Shown: in pieces, positions 8,694 to 17,360 of the stretch
Layout: each line of letters begins with the position of its first letter
How positions within the stretch are numbered: the stretch's first letter is position 1
From: Fundicoccus sp052116145
GTDB lineage: Bacteria > Bacillota > Bacilli > Lactobacillales > Aerococcaceae
Reading direction: 5' to 3'
DNA: 64,000 nt
Assembly: GCF_052116145.1 (NCBI RefSeq)
Contig: NZ_JBQKLQ010000004.1
Location: forward strand, 62,001 to 126,000
Program-made: the position numbers and the translations under genes
Notes under the pieces: model-generated
The model's database searches: none
The model's input: only the letters and a program-made list of their open reading frames with translations
What the model was told of the DNA's origin: nothing

Positions 8694-9332
8694 ATGTCAT
8701 TACCAAAATTACAAATTGCTTGTGATCATAATGATTTACCAAGCGCATTATCGGATATTAAAGCTGTAGGAGATATTGTAGATATCTTAGAAGTTGGAAC
8801 TGTATTGTTACTTCAAGCAGGAGATGAAGCAGTTAAATGTTTTAGAGCGTTATATCCCGATAAAGAAATTGTAGCTGATCCAAAATGTGCGGATGCTGGT
8901 GGAACCGTAGCTCAAAACTTAAAAAATGCAGGTGCAGATTATATGACTTGTATTTGTTCTGCAGCAGTTGCAACAATGGAAGCTGCGGCAAAAGAAATTG
9001 ATCAAGTTCAAGTAGAACTTTATGGTGATTGGACGTATGAGCAAGCACAAGAATGGTTAGATGCAGGAATCGACCAAGCGATTTATCACCAAAGTCGAGA
9101 TGCATTATTAGCAGGTGGAAGTTGGGGCGAAAAAGATTTAAATAAAGTTAAAAAACTGATTGAGATGGGCTTTAAGGTATCCGTAACAGGCGGTTTAGAT
9201 GTTGAGACCTTAGAATTATTCAAGGGCGTAGATGTCTATACGTTCATCACTGGACGAGGAATTACACAAGCTCCAGACCCTGTGAAAGCAGCTAATGACT
9301 TTAAGAATAAGATTGAAGAATTATGGGGTTAA
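8694..9332 (+). CDS. ulaD: 3-keto-L-gulonate-6-phosphate decarboxylase
   Basis: 212 residues, orotidine-monophosphate-decarboxylase suprafamily. Diagnostic positions are all visible: Asp11, Glu33, the D62-x-K64-x-x-D67 motif in VADPKCAD, and YHQSRDALLAG, which matches the decarboxylase rather than the hexulose-6-P synthase pattern. It converts 3-keto-L-gulonate-6-P to L-xylulose-5-P plus CO2 with Mg2+. The product feeds the UlaE and AraD enzymes on the opposite strand. GGGGGAAAA ribosome site; last gene of the operon. Confidence 0.93.
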   Translation: MSLPKLQIACDHNDLPSALSDIKAVGDIVDILEVGTVLLLQAGDEAVKCFRALYPDKEIVADPKCADAGGTVAQNLKNAGADYMTCICSAAVATMEAAAKEIDQVQVELYGDWTYEQAQEWLDAGIDQAIYHQSRDALLAGGSWGEKDLNKVKKLIEMGFKVSVTGGLDVETLELFKGVDVYTFITGRGITQAPDPVKAANDFKNKIEELWG

Positions 9333-9348
9333 ATAAATAATTATAGAA

Positions 9349-9384
9349 GCAAAAGACAGTGTTCATATGGATACTGTCTTTTGC
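9349..9384 (+). terminator. Rho-independent terminator of the sugar-acid operon
   Basis: Perfect 12-bp arms GCAAAAGACAGT and ACTGTCTTTTGC around a 12-nt loop, 17 bases after ulaD. Confidence 0.85.
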
Positions 9385-9439
9385 GTTTAGCATCTAATGA
9401 ACTTCAAACATGAGCTATGTTAGTTAAAAGTAAGAGCAT

Positions 9440-9494
9440 ACGTAATCCATTAAATGTCGATCAGGTCGAGATTTAAAACCGAATAGTCGATTAA
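9440..9494 (+). pseudogene. Short scar of an SDR-gene 3' end
   Basis: Reads N-P-L-N-V-D-Q-V-E-I-stop-N-R-I-V-D-stop, clearly related to the C-terminus at 187-237 (N-L-N-V-D-Q-V-V-I-K-N-R-I-V-D). It has an in-frame stop and no upstream gene body. The last bases form one arm of a 10-bp hairpin (9477-9486 with 9496-9505). A second orphan hairpin (9585-9596 with 9619-9630, then T5) follows. Nothing else is seen in 9385-9757. Confidence 0.7.
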
Positions 9495-9757
9495 GCTATT
9501 CGGTTGACTTGTTTGGATTGAATTCGGTGAATTACTAAAAACGAAGTTTACCAAGAAAAATAATTAAAAATTTTAAAAGTTACTAGAAACAGCGGTGAAG
9601 CATGTTATGATGCATAAAACCGCTGTTTCTTTTTGTTTTCAAATAGTGTAAACAGCATAATTTAGATATATCTATTAGTTTATTTAATCATTATTTCTTT
9701 ATGCCTTCTTTTTAGACTTAGACCAGTAGAATTTTACTTCCGGTAAAAATAACTGAC

Positions 9758-9786
9758 TTAACGCTATGCAAGTGGCTTAGTATACT
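9758..9786 (+). promoter_or_regulatory. Probable sigma-A promoter of the sorbitol operon
   Basis: A -35-like TTAACG (9758-9763) and -10 TATACT (9781-9786) with a 17-bp spacer lie 33 bases before the first gene. Confidence 0.5.
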
Positions 9787-9818
9787 CTAGTTAATAAATA
9801 TAAGAGAGGGGACATAGC

Positions 9819-10619
9819 ATGGAAAGTTGGCTAGGACTCGAAGGAAAAGTAGCAGTGGTCACTGGGGGATCATCTGGAATTGGACGTAGTGTGGTAGAAG
9901 GATTATTAGAAGTAGGGGTTAAAGTAGTAAACTTTGACATTTCTGAAAGCGACATAGCTCACGACAATTATTTATTTGTTAATGTAGACGTCACATCGAG
10001 AGAATCTGTAGAAAACGGTGTAGCAAAAGCGGTTGAAACGTTTGGCACAATCGACGGTGTTGTCAATAACGCAGGCATTAATATCCCAGCTCTACTAGTA
10101 GACACAAAAGAAAGTCACAGCAAGTACGAATTGAATGATTTGATTTTCGACAAGATGATTGCGATCAATCAAAAAGGCTTATATCTAGTTGCGCAAGCAG
10201 TTGGACGTGTATTAGCTGAAAACAAACGTGGTGTCATTATCAACATGGGCTCAGAATCTGGTTTAGAAGGATCTGAAGGACAAAGTTGTTATGCTGCAAC
10301 AAAAGCTGCAACCTATAGTTTCACACGTTCTTGGGCTAAGGAATTAGGTAAGTCAAATGTCCGTGTGGTTGGTTTAGCACCAGGTATCATGGAAGAAACA
10401 GGACTAAGAACATTAGCTTACGAAGAAGCCTTAGCATACACTCGTAGCATTACAGTGGAGCAATTAAGAGAAGGTTACAGTAAAACAAGTACCATTCCTC
10501 TAGGCCGTAGCGGTAAGTTAAGCGAAGTGGCAGATGCTGTGTGTTATTTATTATCAGAGCGCTCAAGCTATATCACGGGTGTGACGATTAACGTAGCAGG
10601 AGGAAAAACCAGAGGATAG
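9819..10619 (+). CDS. gutF: Sorbitol-6-phosphate 2-dehydrogenase (SDR family)
   Basis: 266 residues, classical SDR: the cofactor motif VTGGSSGIGRS (about 15-25), NNAGIN (about 89), catalytic Ser in INMGSESG, YAATKAA (Tyr/Lys pair) and a terminal TGVTINVAGGKTRG. First gene of the block dehydrogenase-regulator-GutM-IIC-IIBC-IIA, the gutFRMCBA order of lactobacilli, which fixes the substrate as sorbitol-6-P converted to fructose-6-P with NAD. GAGAGGGG ribosome site. Confidence 0.93.
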   Translation: MESWLGLEGKVAVVTGGSSGIGRSVVEGLLEVGVKVVNFDISESDIAHDNYLFVNVDVTSRESVENGVAKAVETFGTIDGVVNNAGINIPALLVDTKESHSKYELNDLIFDKMIAINQKGLYLVAQAVGRVLAENKRGVIINMGSESGLEGSEGQSCYAATKAATYSFTRSWAKELGKSNVRVVGLAPGIMEETGLRTLAYEEALAYTRSITVEQLREGYSKTSTIPLGRSGKLSEVADAVCYLLSERSSYITGVTINVAGGKTRG

Positions 10620-10633
10620 GAAGTGTTATATGC

Positions 10634-12500
10634 GTGGGAATCGTAAATCGTTGGTATGATATTTTGAAATTGTTGCTAGCACATGACCAACTAACGGCGG
10701 AAGATTTTAAAAAGAATTTTAGTTTAACGCCACATACTTTAAAGAATAGTATTCATTTATTGAATGAAGAAATGGTTGGCATTGCCCATATCCACCAAGA
10801 TAAACATATTTATACTTTACAAATTTTCGATTTCCAGGAATTAGATAACATTATGTCTGGGTCATTTAAACGCGAGAGCGATTTTAATTCTTCAACCAAG
10901 CGAATTGCTTATCTGTTAAAAAAAACTGATCCTCGAACCTGGTTATCATGTCATTACGGATATTGCGGAAGAACTATCTGTTAGCCGCAATACCGTCAAT
11001 AGTGACTTGAAGACGGCTCGCTTACAGTTACAAGAATATCAGGTAGAAATTGAGAGTTTAACCAGTAAAGGAATTCGTTTAACGGGTGAAGTCTTTAATA
11101 AACGCTTAGTTTATTTCAAGTTAGTTCAGGACTATTTTAATTATCAATTTATTGAAGATGCGTCGATTGATCGACTGTATGAATTGCAGGAACGCTATCA
11201 GATTAGTAAAGATACGATGACGATGTTAATTAAAGGCATTGATATCATCGTAGGTTCGATTCGCTCAGGTGACTATTTAGATGAACCGATTGCATATTAT
11301 TCGAATCATATGGAGCAGACGGATTTATTTCATGAACTGATTCTGTTTGTGGAAACGGAGTTTAATATGACCTTGAGTCATTATGAACAAGATTTCTTAA
11401 GTTTCCCACTCAATTTAAATAACATTAATCGCTTGAGCCATCAATTAGAGGCGGGAGAAGCGAGTTATTTACCCGAAATCTTTCATAAGATGTTGGACCG
11501 AATCCGACAAGCTTTTATGTTAGACATCAACCGTGAGTTTTTATATTCAGAAATGTCGATTCATTTACTGTATTTAATTAATCGCTCGATTTATCATGTC
11601 AAACCAAATGAAATGTTTTTTGGAGAGTTAGAAAGGAAGTATCCTTTCTCATACGAAGTCGCGAAAGTCGCCGCCCAATCCATTTCAAGTGATATTAAGC
11701 GTAAAATTTACACGGCTGAAATTGATTACTTAACGCTCTATTTTGAAATGACGTTAAGGCGAACGAAGCAGGAATTAAGTTTGAATGTCGCAATTATTAG
11801 TAATACGGGACATGGCACCGCCAATATTATTCGCCGTCAAATCGAACGGATTGTGGGGGATGACACTAATTTTACTCAGTTTTCTGAGGACAATTACCAT
11901 GAGGCGGATTTAACGCAATTCTTCGTCATCTTTACGACCATTCCATTACAAGAAGTGCCGGAGGCCGTCCCAATTATTCGTATCGCCAATATCTTTAGTG
12001 ATCAATGGCTGAGTGATCAATTGCAGAAAGTCAAAGCGACCAATACGAAGTTGATTGATTCCATGTTGTTTGACTTGTATCACTTAGATACTCAACAGGA
12101 CTATCTATGGAATTTGAATGTGATGATTGAAGGTTTGCAGCAAGAGGGCATCGTAGATGAGGCCTTTAAAGACAGGATTATTCAGCGCGAGCAAAATCAA
12201 GCCACGACCTTTGATAATGGCATTGCCTTTCCACATGCGATCAATAGCCAAAGTCAACAAATTACCCTCACGATTGGGGTCTGTTCACAAGACTATTTGG
12301 TCGAAAACGAACGCGTCAATTTAATTATTCTATTAGCAGTGCCTGAACAACTGACTAAGGAGAATGAAACAAAATTATTCGAATTGTATGACATTATCTT
12401 CAGAATGGCCAATGAGAGTAATTTTAAAGAAGATCTTTATGAAATGTTTGAAAAATCTGATTTTATTGAATACATCGAGAAAAGGAGGTTATCGCTATGA
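10634..12500 (+). pseudogene. gutR: PRD-containing sorbitol operon regulator GutR, frameshifted in an A8 run
   Basis: Two reading frames together make one regulator of about 620 residues. The first (10634-10984, GTG start) holds the N-terminal HTH. It ends early because the A8 run at 10918-10925 shifts the frame; removing one A joins it to YHVITDIAEELSVSRNTV and the second HTH. The rest (to 12500) contains PRD domains and a C-terminal EIIA-like domain with the phospho-His motif GIAFPHA. The last four bases overlap gutM. No other lesion is visible, so this may be a recent mutation, a slippage-corrected gene, a phase-variable switch or a sequencing error. Confidence 0.85.
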
Positions 12501-12979
12501 GTTTCGTAACGGTGTTTATTATCTTTGCTGTAAGCGCTTATGCGTTTCAAATCTTTTTAGGCTTCCAACAACTTAGACACTTTAATGGAGTCTATCAAGA
12601 GCTACGCCGTAAAGGGAAAGTTGCGATTGGTCGACGCCCTGGTAAGATTCGCTCGGGAACGATCGTGATGTTTGCGATTGAAGACGAAGGAAAGATTATT
12701 GATGCGCGTTTAATGCAAGGTGTGACGGTTGCTTCAAAATTTAAAGCACTGAACAAGTATGTCGGACAAGATATTCACTATATTGATAAGTATCATCCGC
12801 TCGTTCAAAAAGAAAATAAATTAACACAATTTGCGATGGAAAATGCTCGCGAAATCTACTTGAGAGTCGCTGTAGGAGACTATAAAGAAGAGCCGGCGGC
12901 ATCGCCATTCAAACAGTTGGCATTTAATGTCAATCTATCCAAAAATCTATTAATGAGTAAATTTAAAAGGAGTGTGTAG
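12497..12979 (+). CDS. gutM: Glucitol operon activator GutM
   Basis: 160 residues, GutM/SrlM family. It has one N-terminal membrane segment (VTVFIIFAVSAYAFQIFLGF) followed by a basic cytoplasmic part with GRRPGKIRSGTIVMFAIED, typical of the family. Its ATG overlaps the gutR stop (ATGA). In characterised operons GutM is an accessory activator that works with the PRD regulator. Confidence 0.92.
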   Translation: MSFVTVFIIFAVSAYAFQIFLGFQQLRHFNGVYQELRRKGKVAIGRRPGKIRSGTIVMFAIEDEGKIIDARLMQGVTVASKFKALNKYVGQDIHYIDKYHPLVQKENKLTQFAMENAREIYLRVAVGDYKEEPAASPFKQLAFNVNLSKNLLMSKFKRSV

Positions 12980-12981
12980 GT

Positions 12982-13536
12982 ATGGAGTTTGTTGTTAAGT
13001 TTGCGGAAGGCTTTATGAATCTATTCCAAACAGGTGCAGATGTTTTTATTAGTTGGATGGGGTCAATTGTTCCTTTAGTTTTAATGTTATTGGTAGCGAT
13101 GAATGCGCTAATTAGCATGATGGGGGAAGAAAAAGTGACGGCTTTAGCTCGTGTCTCAGCGAGTAACCCTGTGTCACGTTACATGATTTTACCTTTTATC
13201 TCTGCGTTTATGTTAGGAAATCCTATGTCAATGACAATGGGAAGATTCTTACCAGAGTATTACAAGCCAAGTTTTATTGCGGCTCAAATGCAATTCTGTC
13301 ATACAAGTAATGGGGTATTCCCACATATCAACCCAGGTGAATTATTTGTTTGGTTAGGGATTGCTCAAGGTATTTCAGCTTTAGGCTTAAATCAAATGGA
13401 ATTAGCGATTCGTTACTTACTCGTTGGTTTAGTTATGAACGCGTTTGGTGGCTGGGTCACTGACTTTACGACTGCATTCGTATCGAAACAACAAGGTGTC
13501 ACATTAAGCAAAACACTTAATAGTGTAACGGACTAG
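12982..13536 (+). CDS. gutC: PTS glucitol/sorbitol IIC component
   Basis: 184 residues, membrane protein of the EII-Gut family. Conserved sequences include SWMGSIVPLVLMLLVAMNAL, LGNPMSMTMGRFLPEYYKPS and CHTSNGVFPHINPGELFVW. It has the normal length for the split N-terminal IIC of sorbitol PTS systems and starts 2 bases after gutM. It forms the channel with the IIBC protein. Confidence 0.95.
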   Translation: MEFVVKFAEGFMNLFQTGADVFISWMGSIVPLVLMLLVAMNALISMMGEEKVTALARVSASNPVSRYMILPFISAFMLGNPMSMTMGRFLPEYYKPSFIAAQMQFCHTSNGVFPHINPGELFVWLGIAQGISALGLNQMELAIRYLLVGLVMNAFGGWVTDFTTAFVSKQQGVTLSKTLNSVTD

Positions 13537-13547
13537 GGGGATAAAAC

Positions 13548-14540
13548 ATGTCAGAATTTAAGAGTATTGTTGTTAATAAAGGTAATGGCGGCTTTGGTGG
13601 CCCGTTAACGATCACGCCAACAGCAGAAAAGAATAAATTTATTTATGTCACTGGTGGTGGTGAAAAACCTGAAATTGTTGATAAAATTGTTGAATTGACT
13701 GGGATGGAAGCTGCTAATGGCTTCAAAACATCGATTCCAGATAGTGAAATTGCCTTAGCAATTATTGACTGTGGTGGGACGTTACGTTGTGGGATTTATC
13801 CTAAAAAAGGAATTCCAACTATCAACATTATCCCAACAGGTAAGAGCGGTCCTTTAGCTCAATACATTACAGAAGATATTTATGTATCAAACGTTGGCTT
13901 ACAACAAATTGCTTTATCAGATGGTCAAGTTGCTCCAGCAGCGGCACCAGTAACTGAAGCTAAAAAACCAACTTACGACACTACGAAGAAAATTACAGAA
14001 CAACGCGCTGAGCAAAGTTTTGTGGCTCGTATTGGGATGGGTGCTGGTAAAGTCGTAGCAACTTTTAACCAAGCAGCCCGTGAAGCGGTTCAAACAATGT
14101 TGAATACCGTCATTCCATTTATGGCCTTCGTATCCCTTTTAATCGGTTTAATTCAAGGATCTGGTGTTGGGACATGGATCGCCAACATCATGGCACCTCT
14201 AGCAGGTAACGTCTTTGGTTTAGTAATTATCGGCTTCTTATGTTCATTACCATTCTTATCACCTTTATTAGGACCTGGTGCAGTAATCAGTCAGATTATC
14301 GGAACATTAATTGGGGTGGAAATTGGTAATGGAAACATTCCGCCACAACTTGCACTACCCGCTTTATTCGCGATTAACACGCAAAACGGTTGTGACTTTA
14401 TTCCCGTTGCTTTAGGTTTAGCTGAAGCAGAAACTGAAACGGTTGAAGTCGGTGTACCATCGGTTTTATACTCTCGTTTCTTAAACGGAGTTCCTCGTGT
14501 TGTCGTTGCTTGGTTAGCAAGCTTCGGTTTATATAGCTAA
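13548..14540 (+). CDS. gutB: PTS glucitol/sorbitol IIBC component
   Basis: 330 residues. The N-terminal IIB domain (about 1-125) begins [12 protein letters not shown] and carries the phospho-Cys in [16 protein letters not shown] linker rich in Pro/Ala follows, then four or more membrane spans with [21 protein letters not shown] and [19 protein letters not shown]. This matches SrlE/GutE exactly in layout. Confidence 0.95.
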   Translation: MSEFKSIVVNKGNGGFGGPLTITPTAEKNKFIYVTGGGEKPEIVDKIVELTGMEAANGFKTSIPDSEIALAIIDCGGTLRCGIYPKKGIPTINIIPTGKSGPLAQYITEDIYVSNVGLQQIALSDGQVAPAAAPVTEAKKPTYDTTKKITEQRAEQSFVARIGMGAGKVVATFNQAAREAVQTMLNTVIPFMAFVSLLIGLIQGSGVGTWIANIMAPLAGNVFGLVIIGFLCSLPFLSPLLGPGAVISQIIGTLIGVEIGNGNIPPQLALPALFAINTQNGCDFIPVALGLAEAETETVEVGVPSVLYSRFLNGVPRVVVAWLASFGLYS

Positions 14541-14562
14541 TACTATTTAGAAGGAGAAAGAT

Positions 14563-14919
14563 ATGACTTTATACAAAACAAATATTGTTGAAGTAGGCTC
14601 AGATGCAGCAATGTTTAAAGAAGAAAACATGATGATCTTATTCGGGAAAGAAGCGCCAGCTGAATTAGCTGATTATGCTTATATTATTGATGTGACGCCT
14701 TTAGCGGCTGCCATTGAAGTAGGCATGACACTAAGTTTCAACTCAAGTGAGTATGCGATCACAGCGGTTGGTAACGTAGTCGATAAAAACCTGACTAATT
14801 TAGGTCATATTACCTTGAAATTTGATGGGTCAACGGAAGCTGAACTTCCAGGAACACTTTATTTAGAAGCTAAAGCTTTACCAGAAGCTTCAGCAGGAAC
14901 GGTTATCACAATTAACTAA
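14563..14919 (+). CDS. gutA: PTS glucitol/sorbitol IIA component
   Basis: 118 residues, EIIA-Gut family (SrlB). It aligns along its full length with family hallmarks such as EENMMILFGKEAPAELADYA and NLGHITLKFDG, the latter placing the phospho-His. AAGGAGAAAG ribosome site. Last gene of the sorbitol operon. Confidence 0.93.
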   Translation: MTLYKTNIVEVGSDAAMFKEENMMILFGKEAPAELADYAYIIDVTPLAAAIEVGMTLSFNSSEYAITAVGNVVDKNLTNLGHITLKFDGSTEAELPGTLYLEAKALPEASAGTVITIN

Positions 14920-14929
14920 TGCACTTAAT

Positions 14930-14988
14930 TATCCGAGTATCATCTTATGGTCTTTTTGCCTGTGAGAAGGTATTCGGATATTTTATTT
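14930..14988 (+). terminator. Weak terminator after the sorbitol operon
   Basis: Ten-base arms starting at 14930 and ending at 14980, with one wobble pair and a long loop, followed by TTTTATTT. Confidence 0.5.
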
Positions 14989-15073
14989 AACGAGCGATTG
15001 TGAGGAAAAAAAGTGGCATCTTTAAGCAATGGTCAGTAAGATGTCAGTAGACTAGTGAATAGGGGTGTTTTAC

Positions 15074-15724
15074 ATGAAAGCAATAATCTTTGATATGGAT
15101 GGCGTGATGATTGATTCAGAGTACGCCTACACCGCAGCGATTAAAGAAGTGATGCAAAGTTTAGGCCATGAGATTTCAGAAGAGTATATTTACTCATTTG
15201 TCGGAACGACCCATGACTTTACCTGGGCACAGATCATGCTTGATTATCAACTAAGCGGCGAAGCAAGTGCTTATATTAATGATATGTTAGAGCGTCGAGA
15301 GTTGATTGTCGAAAGAGATGGGCTAATTACCTATCCACACGTTCGTGACTTCATTGTCGCTTCTTTTGAAAAAGGCTATCAATTAGCGGTTGCGTCATCT
15401 TCACCGAAGCGTGAAATTCTGCGTACGGTAGAACATTTAGACGTGGCGGACTACTTTAAGCAGTTAGTCAGTGGCGAAGAAGTTAAGCATTCTAAACCAG
15501 CACCTGATATCTTTTTAAGAGCAGCTGACTTATTAGGGCTTGAACCAAGTGAGTGTCTGGTGATTGAGGATTCCAAAAACGGCTCACTGGCCGCTAAGGC
15601 TGCCGGTATGTATTGTGTGGGTTACCGTGACAGTCAATACCCTGAGCAAGATTTAAGTGCCACCGATGAGATTGTGACTGATTTCTTTGAAATTAAACTA
15701 GACCCAGTTGAAGGAGCGAACTAA
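15074..15724 (+). CDS. HAD phosphatase, beta-phosphoglucomutase-like (first of a tandem pair)
   Basis: 216 residues from ATG 15074 (AGGGGTG upstream). The HAD motifs are FDMDGVMIDSE, ASSSP, KHSKPAPD and IEDSKNG. It is a clear paralogue of the next gene: both share the blocks VASSSPK, SGEEV, KAAGMYC and TDEIVTD. The pair sits between the sorbitol and galactitol-type PTS regions with a fructose-6-P aldolase. Likely a sugar- or polyol-phosphate phosphatase; substrate not determinable. Confidence 0.85.
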   Translation: MKAIIFDMDGVMIDSEYAYTAAIKEVMQSLGHEISEEYIYSFVGTTHDFTWAQIMLDYQLSGEASAYINDMLERRELIVERDGLITYPHVRDFIVASFEKGYQLAVASSSPKREILRTVEHLDVADYFKQLVSGEEVKHSKPAPDIFLRAADLLGLEPSECLVIEDSKNGSLAAKAAGMYCVGYRDSQYPEQDLSATDEIVTDFFEIKLDPVEGAN

Positions 15725-16360
15725 GTGAAAACCATTATATTTGATATGGACGGCGTGATCGTTGATTCAGAGTATACGTATCTAGAATCTAAAACACAGA
15801 TTTTAAAAGACGCTGACCGAGAAAAACCATTGAGCTACCAATATCAGTTTATGGGCACGACCTATGAATTTATGTGGCAAAAGATGAAAGATGAATTGGC
15901 TTTACCAGAAGACATTTCTTTCTACATTAGTGAAATGAACCGAATTCGAGAAGAGATGATCCAAAGAGACGGTGTGCGAGCGATTAAATGTGCTCAGAAA
16001 TTGATTATGGAGTTACATTCGCAAGGCTATGAATTAGCAGTAGCGTCCTCTTCACCTAAGAAAGAAATCATTCGCAATTTAACAGAATTAGGGTTAATCG
16101 AATATTTTAAAGTCTTAGTTAGTGGTGAAGAAGTGGAACGCTCTAAACCTAATCCTGATGTCTTTTTAAGAGCAGCTGAATTAATCGAAGCTGATCCAAC
16201 AAATTGTATAGTAATTGAAGATACTAAGAATGGTGCACTTGCTGCTAAGGCTGCAGGCATGTATTGCTTCGGCTTTGCCAATCCAGACTATCCAACTCAA
16301 GACTTATCTATGACAGATGAAATTGTAACGGATTTAAGTCAAATTGATTTTAATGTTTAA
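15725..16360 (+). CDS. HAD phosphatase, beta-phosphoglucomutase-like (second of a tandem pair)
   Basis: 211 residues with a GTG start directly after the previous stop. Motifs are FDMDGVIVDSE, ASSSP, ERSKPNPD and IEDTKNG. A tandem duplication with its neighbour, diverged mainly in the cap domain (about 20-75), suggests two related but different substrates. Confidence 0.85.
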   Translation: MKTIIFDMDGVIVDSEYTYLESKTQILKDADREKPLSYQYQFMGTTYEFMWQKMKDELALPEDISFYISEMNRIREEMIQRDGVRAIKCAQKLIMELHSQGYELAVASSSPKKEIIRNLTELGLIEYFKVLVSGEEVERSKPNPDVFLRAAELIEADPTNCIVIEDTKNGALAAKAAGMYCFGFANPDYPTQDLSMTDEIVTDLSQIDFNV

Positions 16361-16377
16361 TATTTGGAGGGAACGTA

Positions 16378-17058
16378 ATGGAATTTATTATTGATACAGC
16401 AAATTTAGAAGAGATTAAACATTATCATGAAGTATTAAATTTAACGGGAGTAACTACCAATCCATCAATTTGTAAAAAAGAAGGTAATGTAGATTTTTTT
16501 GCACATATGAATGCAATTCGTGAGATTATTGGTTTAGATAAATCATTCCATGTACAAGTAGTGTCACAAGACTATGATGGGATGTTAGAAGATGCAGCAG
16601 CTATCTTGGATAAGATTGATGATCAAGTGTATATTAAAGTACCTACTACAGAAACTGGATTACGTGTTATGAAAGAACTAAAAAAACGTAATATTAATGT
16701 AACTGCGACTGGGATCTATACGAAAATGCAAGCTTATTTAGCGATGAATGTAGGAGCAGATTATCTTGCACCTTACTATAATCGTATGGAGAATATTAAT
16801 ATTGACCCGAGAGAAGCAATCACAGACATTGCAAACATGATTAAACAATCAGGCAGTAAAACAAAGATATTAGCAGCGAGCTTTAAGAATGTTAACCAAG
16901 TAACGAATGCATTTGAATGTGGCGCACACGCGGCAACTATGGGAGTAGATATGATTGCAACTGCCCTCAATTTACCATCTATTCAAAAAGCAGTCGATGA
17001 CTTCCAAACTGACTGGGAGACAATCCACGGTGAAGGATCGAATGTAGCAATTATTTAA
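16378..17058 (+). CDS. fsa: Fructose-6-phosphate aldolase / transaldolase-like protein
   Basis: 226 residues, the short (FSA/TalC) type of transaldolase. The start MEFIIDTANLEEI and GVTTNPSI are typical. The Schiff-base lysine is Lys87 in VYIKVPTTETG, followed by NVTATGIYTKMQA and KTKILAASFKN. It cleaves fructose-6-P to dihydroxyacetone and glyceraldehyde-3-P or acts as transaldolase. The context of ketose- and polyol-phosphates fits. Single-transcript coupling with the HAD pair is likely (18-bp gap). Confidence 0.88.
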   Translation: MEFIIDTANLEEIKHYHEVLNLTGVTTNPSICKKEGNVDFFAHMNAIREIIGLDKSFHVQVVSQDYDGMLEDAAAILDKIDDQVYIKVPTTETGLRVMKELKKRNINVTATGIYTKMQAYLAMNVGADYLAPYYNRMENINIDPREAITDIANMIKQSGSKTKILAASFKNVNQVTNAFECGAHAATMGVDMIATALNLPSIQKAVDDFQTDWETIHGEGSNVAII

Positions 17059-17194
17059 TGAATGCTTGACTAATTTTCAGACTGAATCATTTAGAAAATG
17101 TTTTTTCGCATCATAAAGGTGAGTGACATACTGTTTGTTGAGGTATCAGATGAGGTAACTTGCAATGAAAATGTATGAAAATCGAAATATTATT

Positions 17195-17208
17195 AATAAG
17201 CGCTTGCA
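17195..17208 (+). promoter_or_regulatory. Possible catabolite-responsive element
   Basis: AATAAGCGCTTGCA matches the cre consensus at 11 of 14 positions, with the central AAGCGCTT intact, upstream of the antiterminator and galactitol-type PTS genes. Confidence 0.4.
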
Positions 17209-17284
17209 ATATTTGAGAGCTTGGGTTATTATTTATTTGCAAGAGCTATGAACAAATTAAATATGATTGTGTAACTATTCAATT

Positions 17285-17328
17285 AGGCATAAATATATTT
17301 CTGGCCCGCCAGGAGTCTATTTATGTCT
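17285..17328 (+). promoter_or_regulatory. Leader hairpin, candidate RAT/terminator of the antiterminator operon
   Basis: Eleven-base outer arms (17285-17295 with 17318-17328, one wobble) enclose a small CTGG-CCCG-CCAG hairpin, and T-rich sequence follows. It lies 32 bases before a LicT-type antiterminator gene, where such proteins usually control their own leader. The rest of 17059-17284 shows only the cre-like site. Confidence 0.55.
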
Positions 17329-17360
17329 ATTTATTTGTGTTTATTTATGGAGGTGTTCGT

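Noticed and set aside
4180..9332. Ordinary L-ascorbate (ula) operon
   Set aside because: The permease is mannose-type rather than UlaA-type, no UlaG lactonase is present, and two dehydrogenases are interleaved.
9585..9635. Small RNA gene ending in the strong hairpin with T5
   Set aside because: The hairpin is terminator-like, but no promoter or conserved body is visible upstream; noted within the SDR scar entry only.
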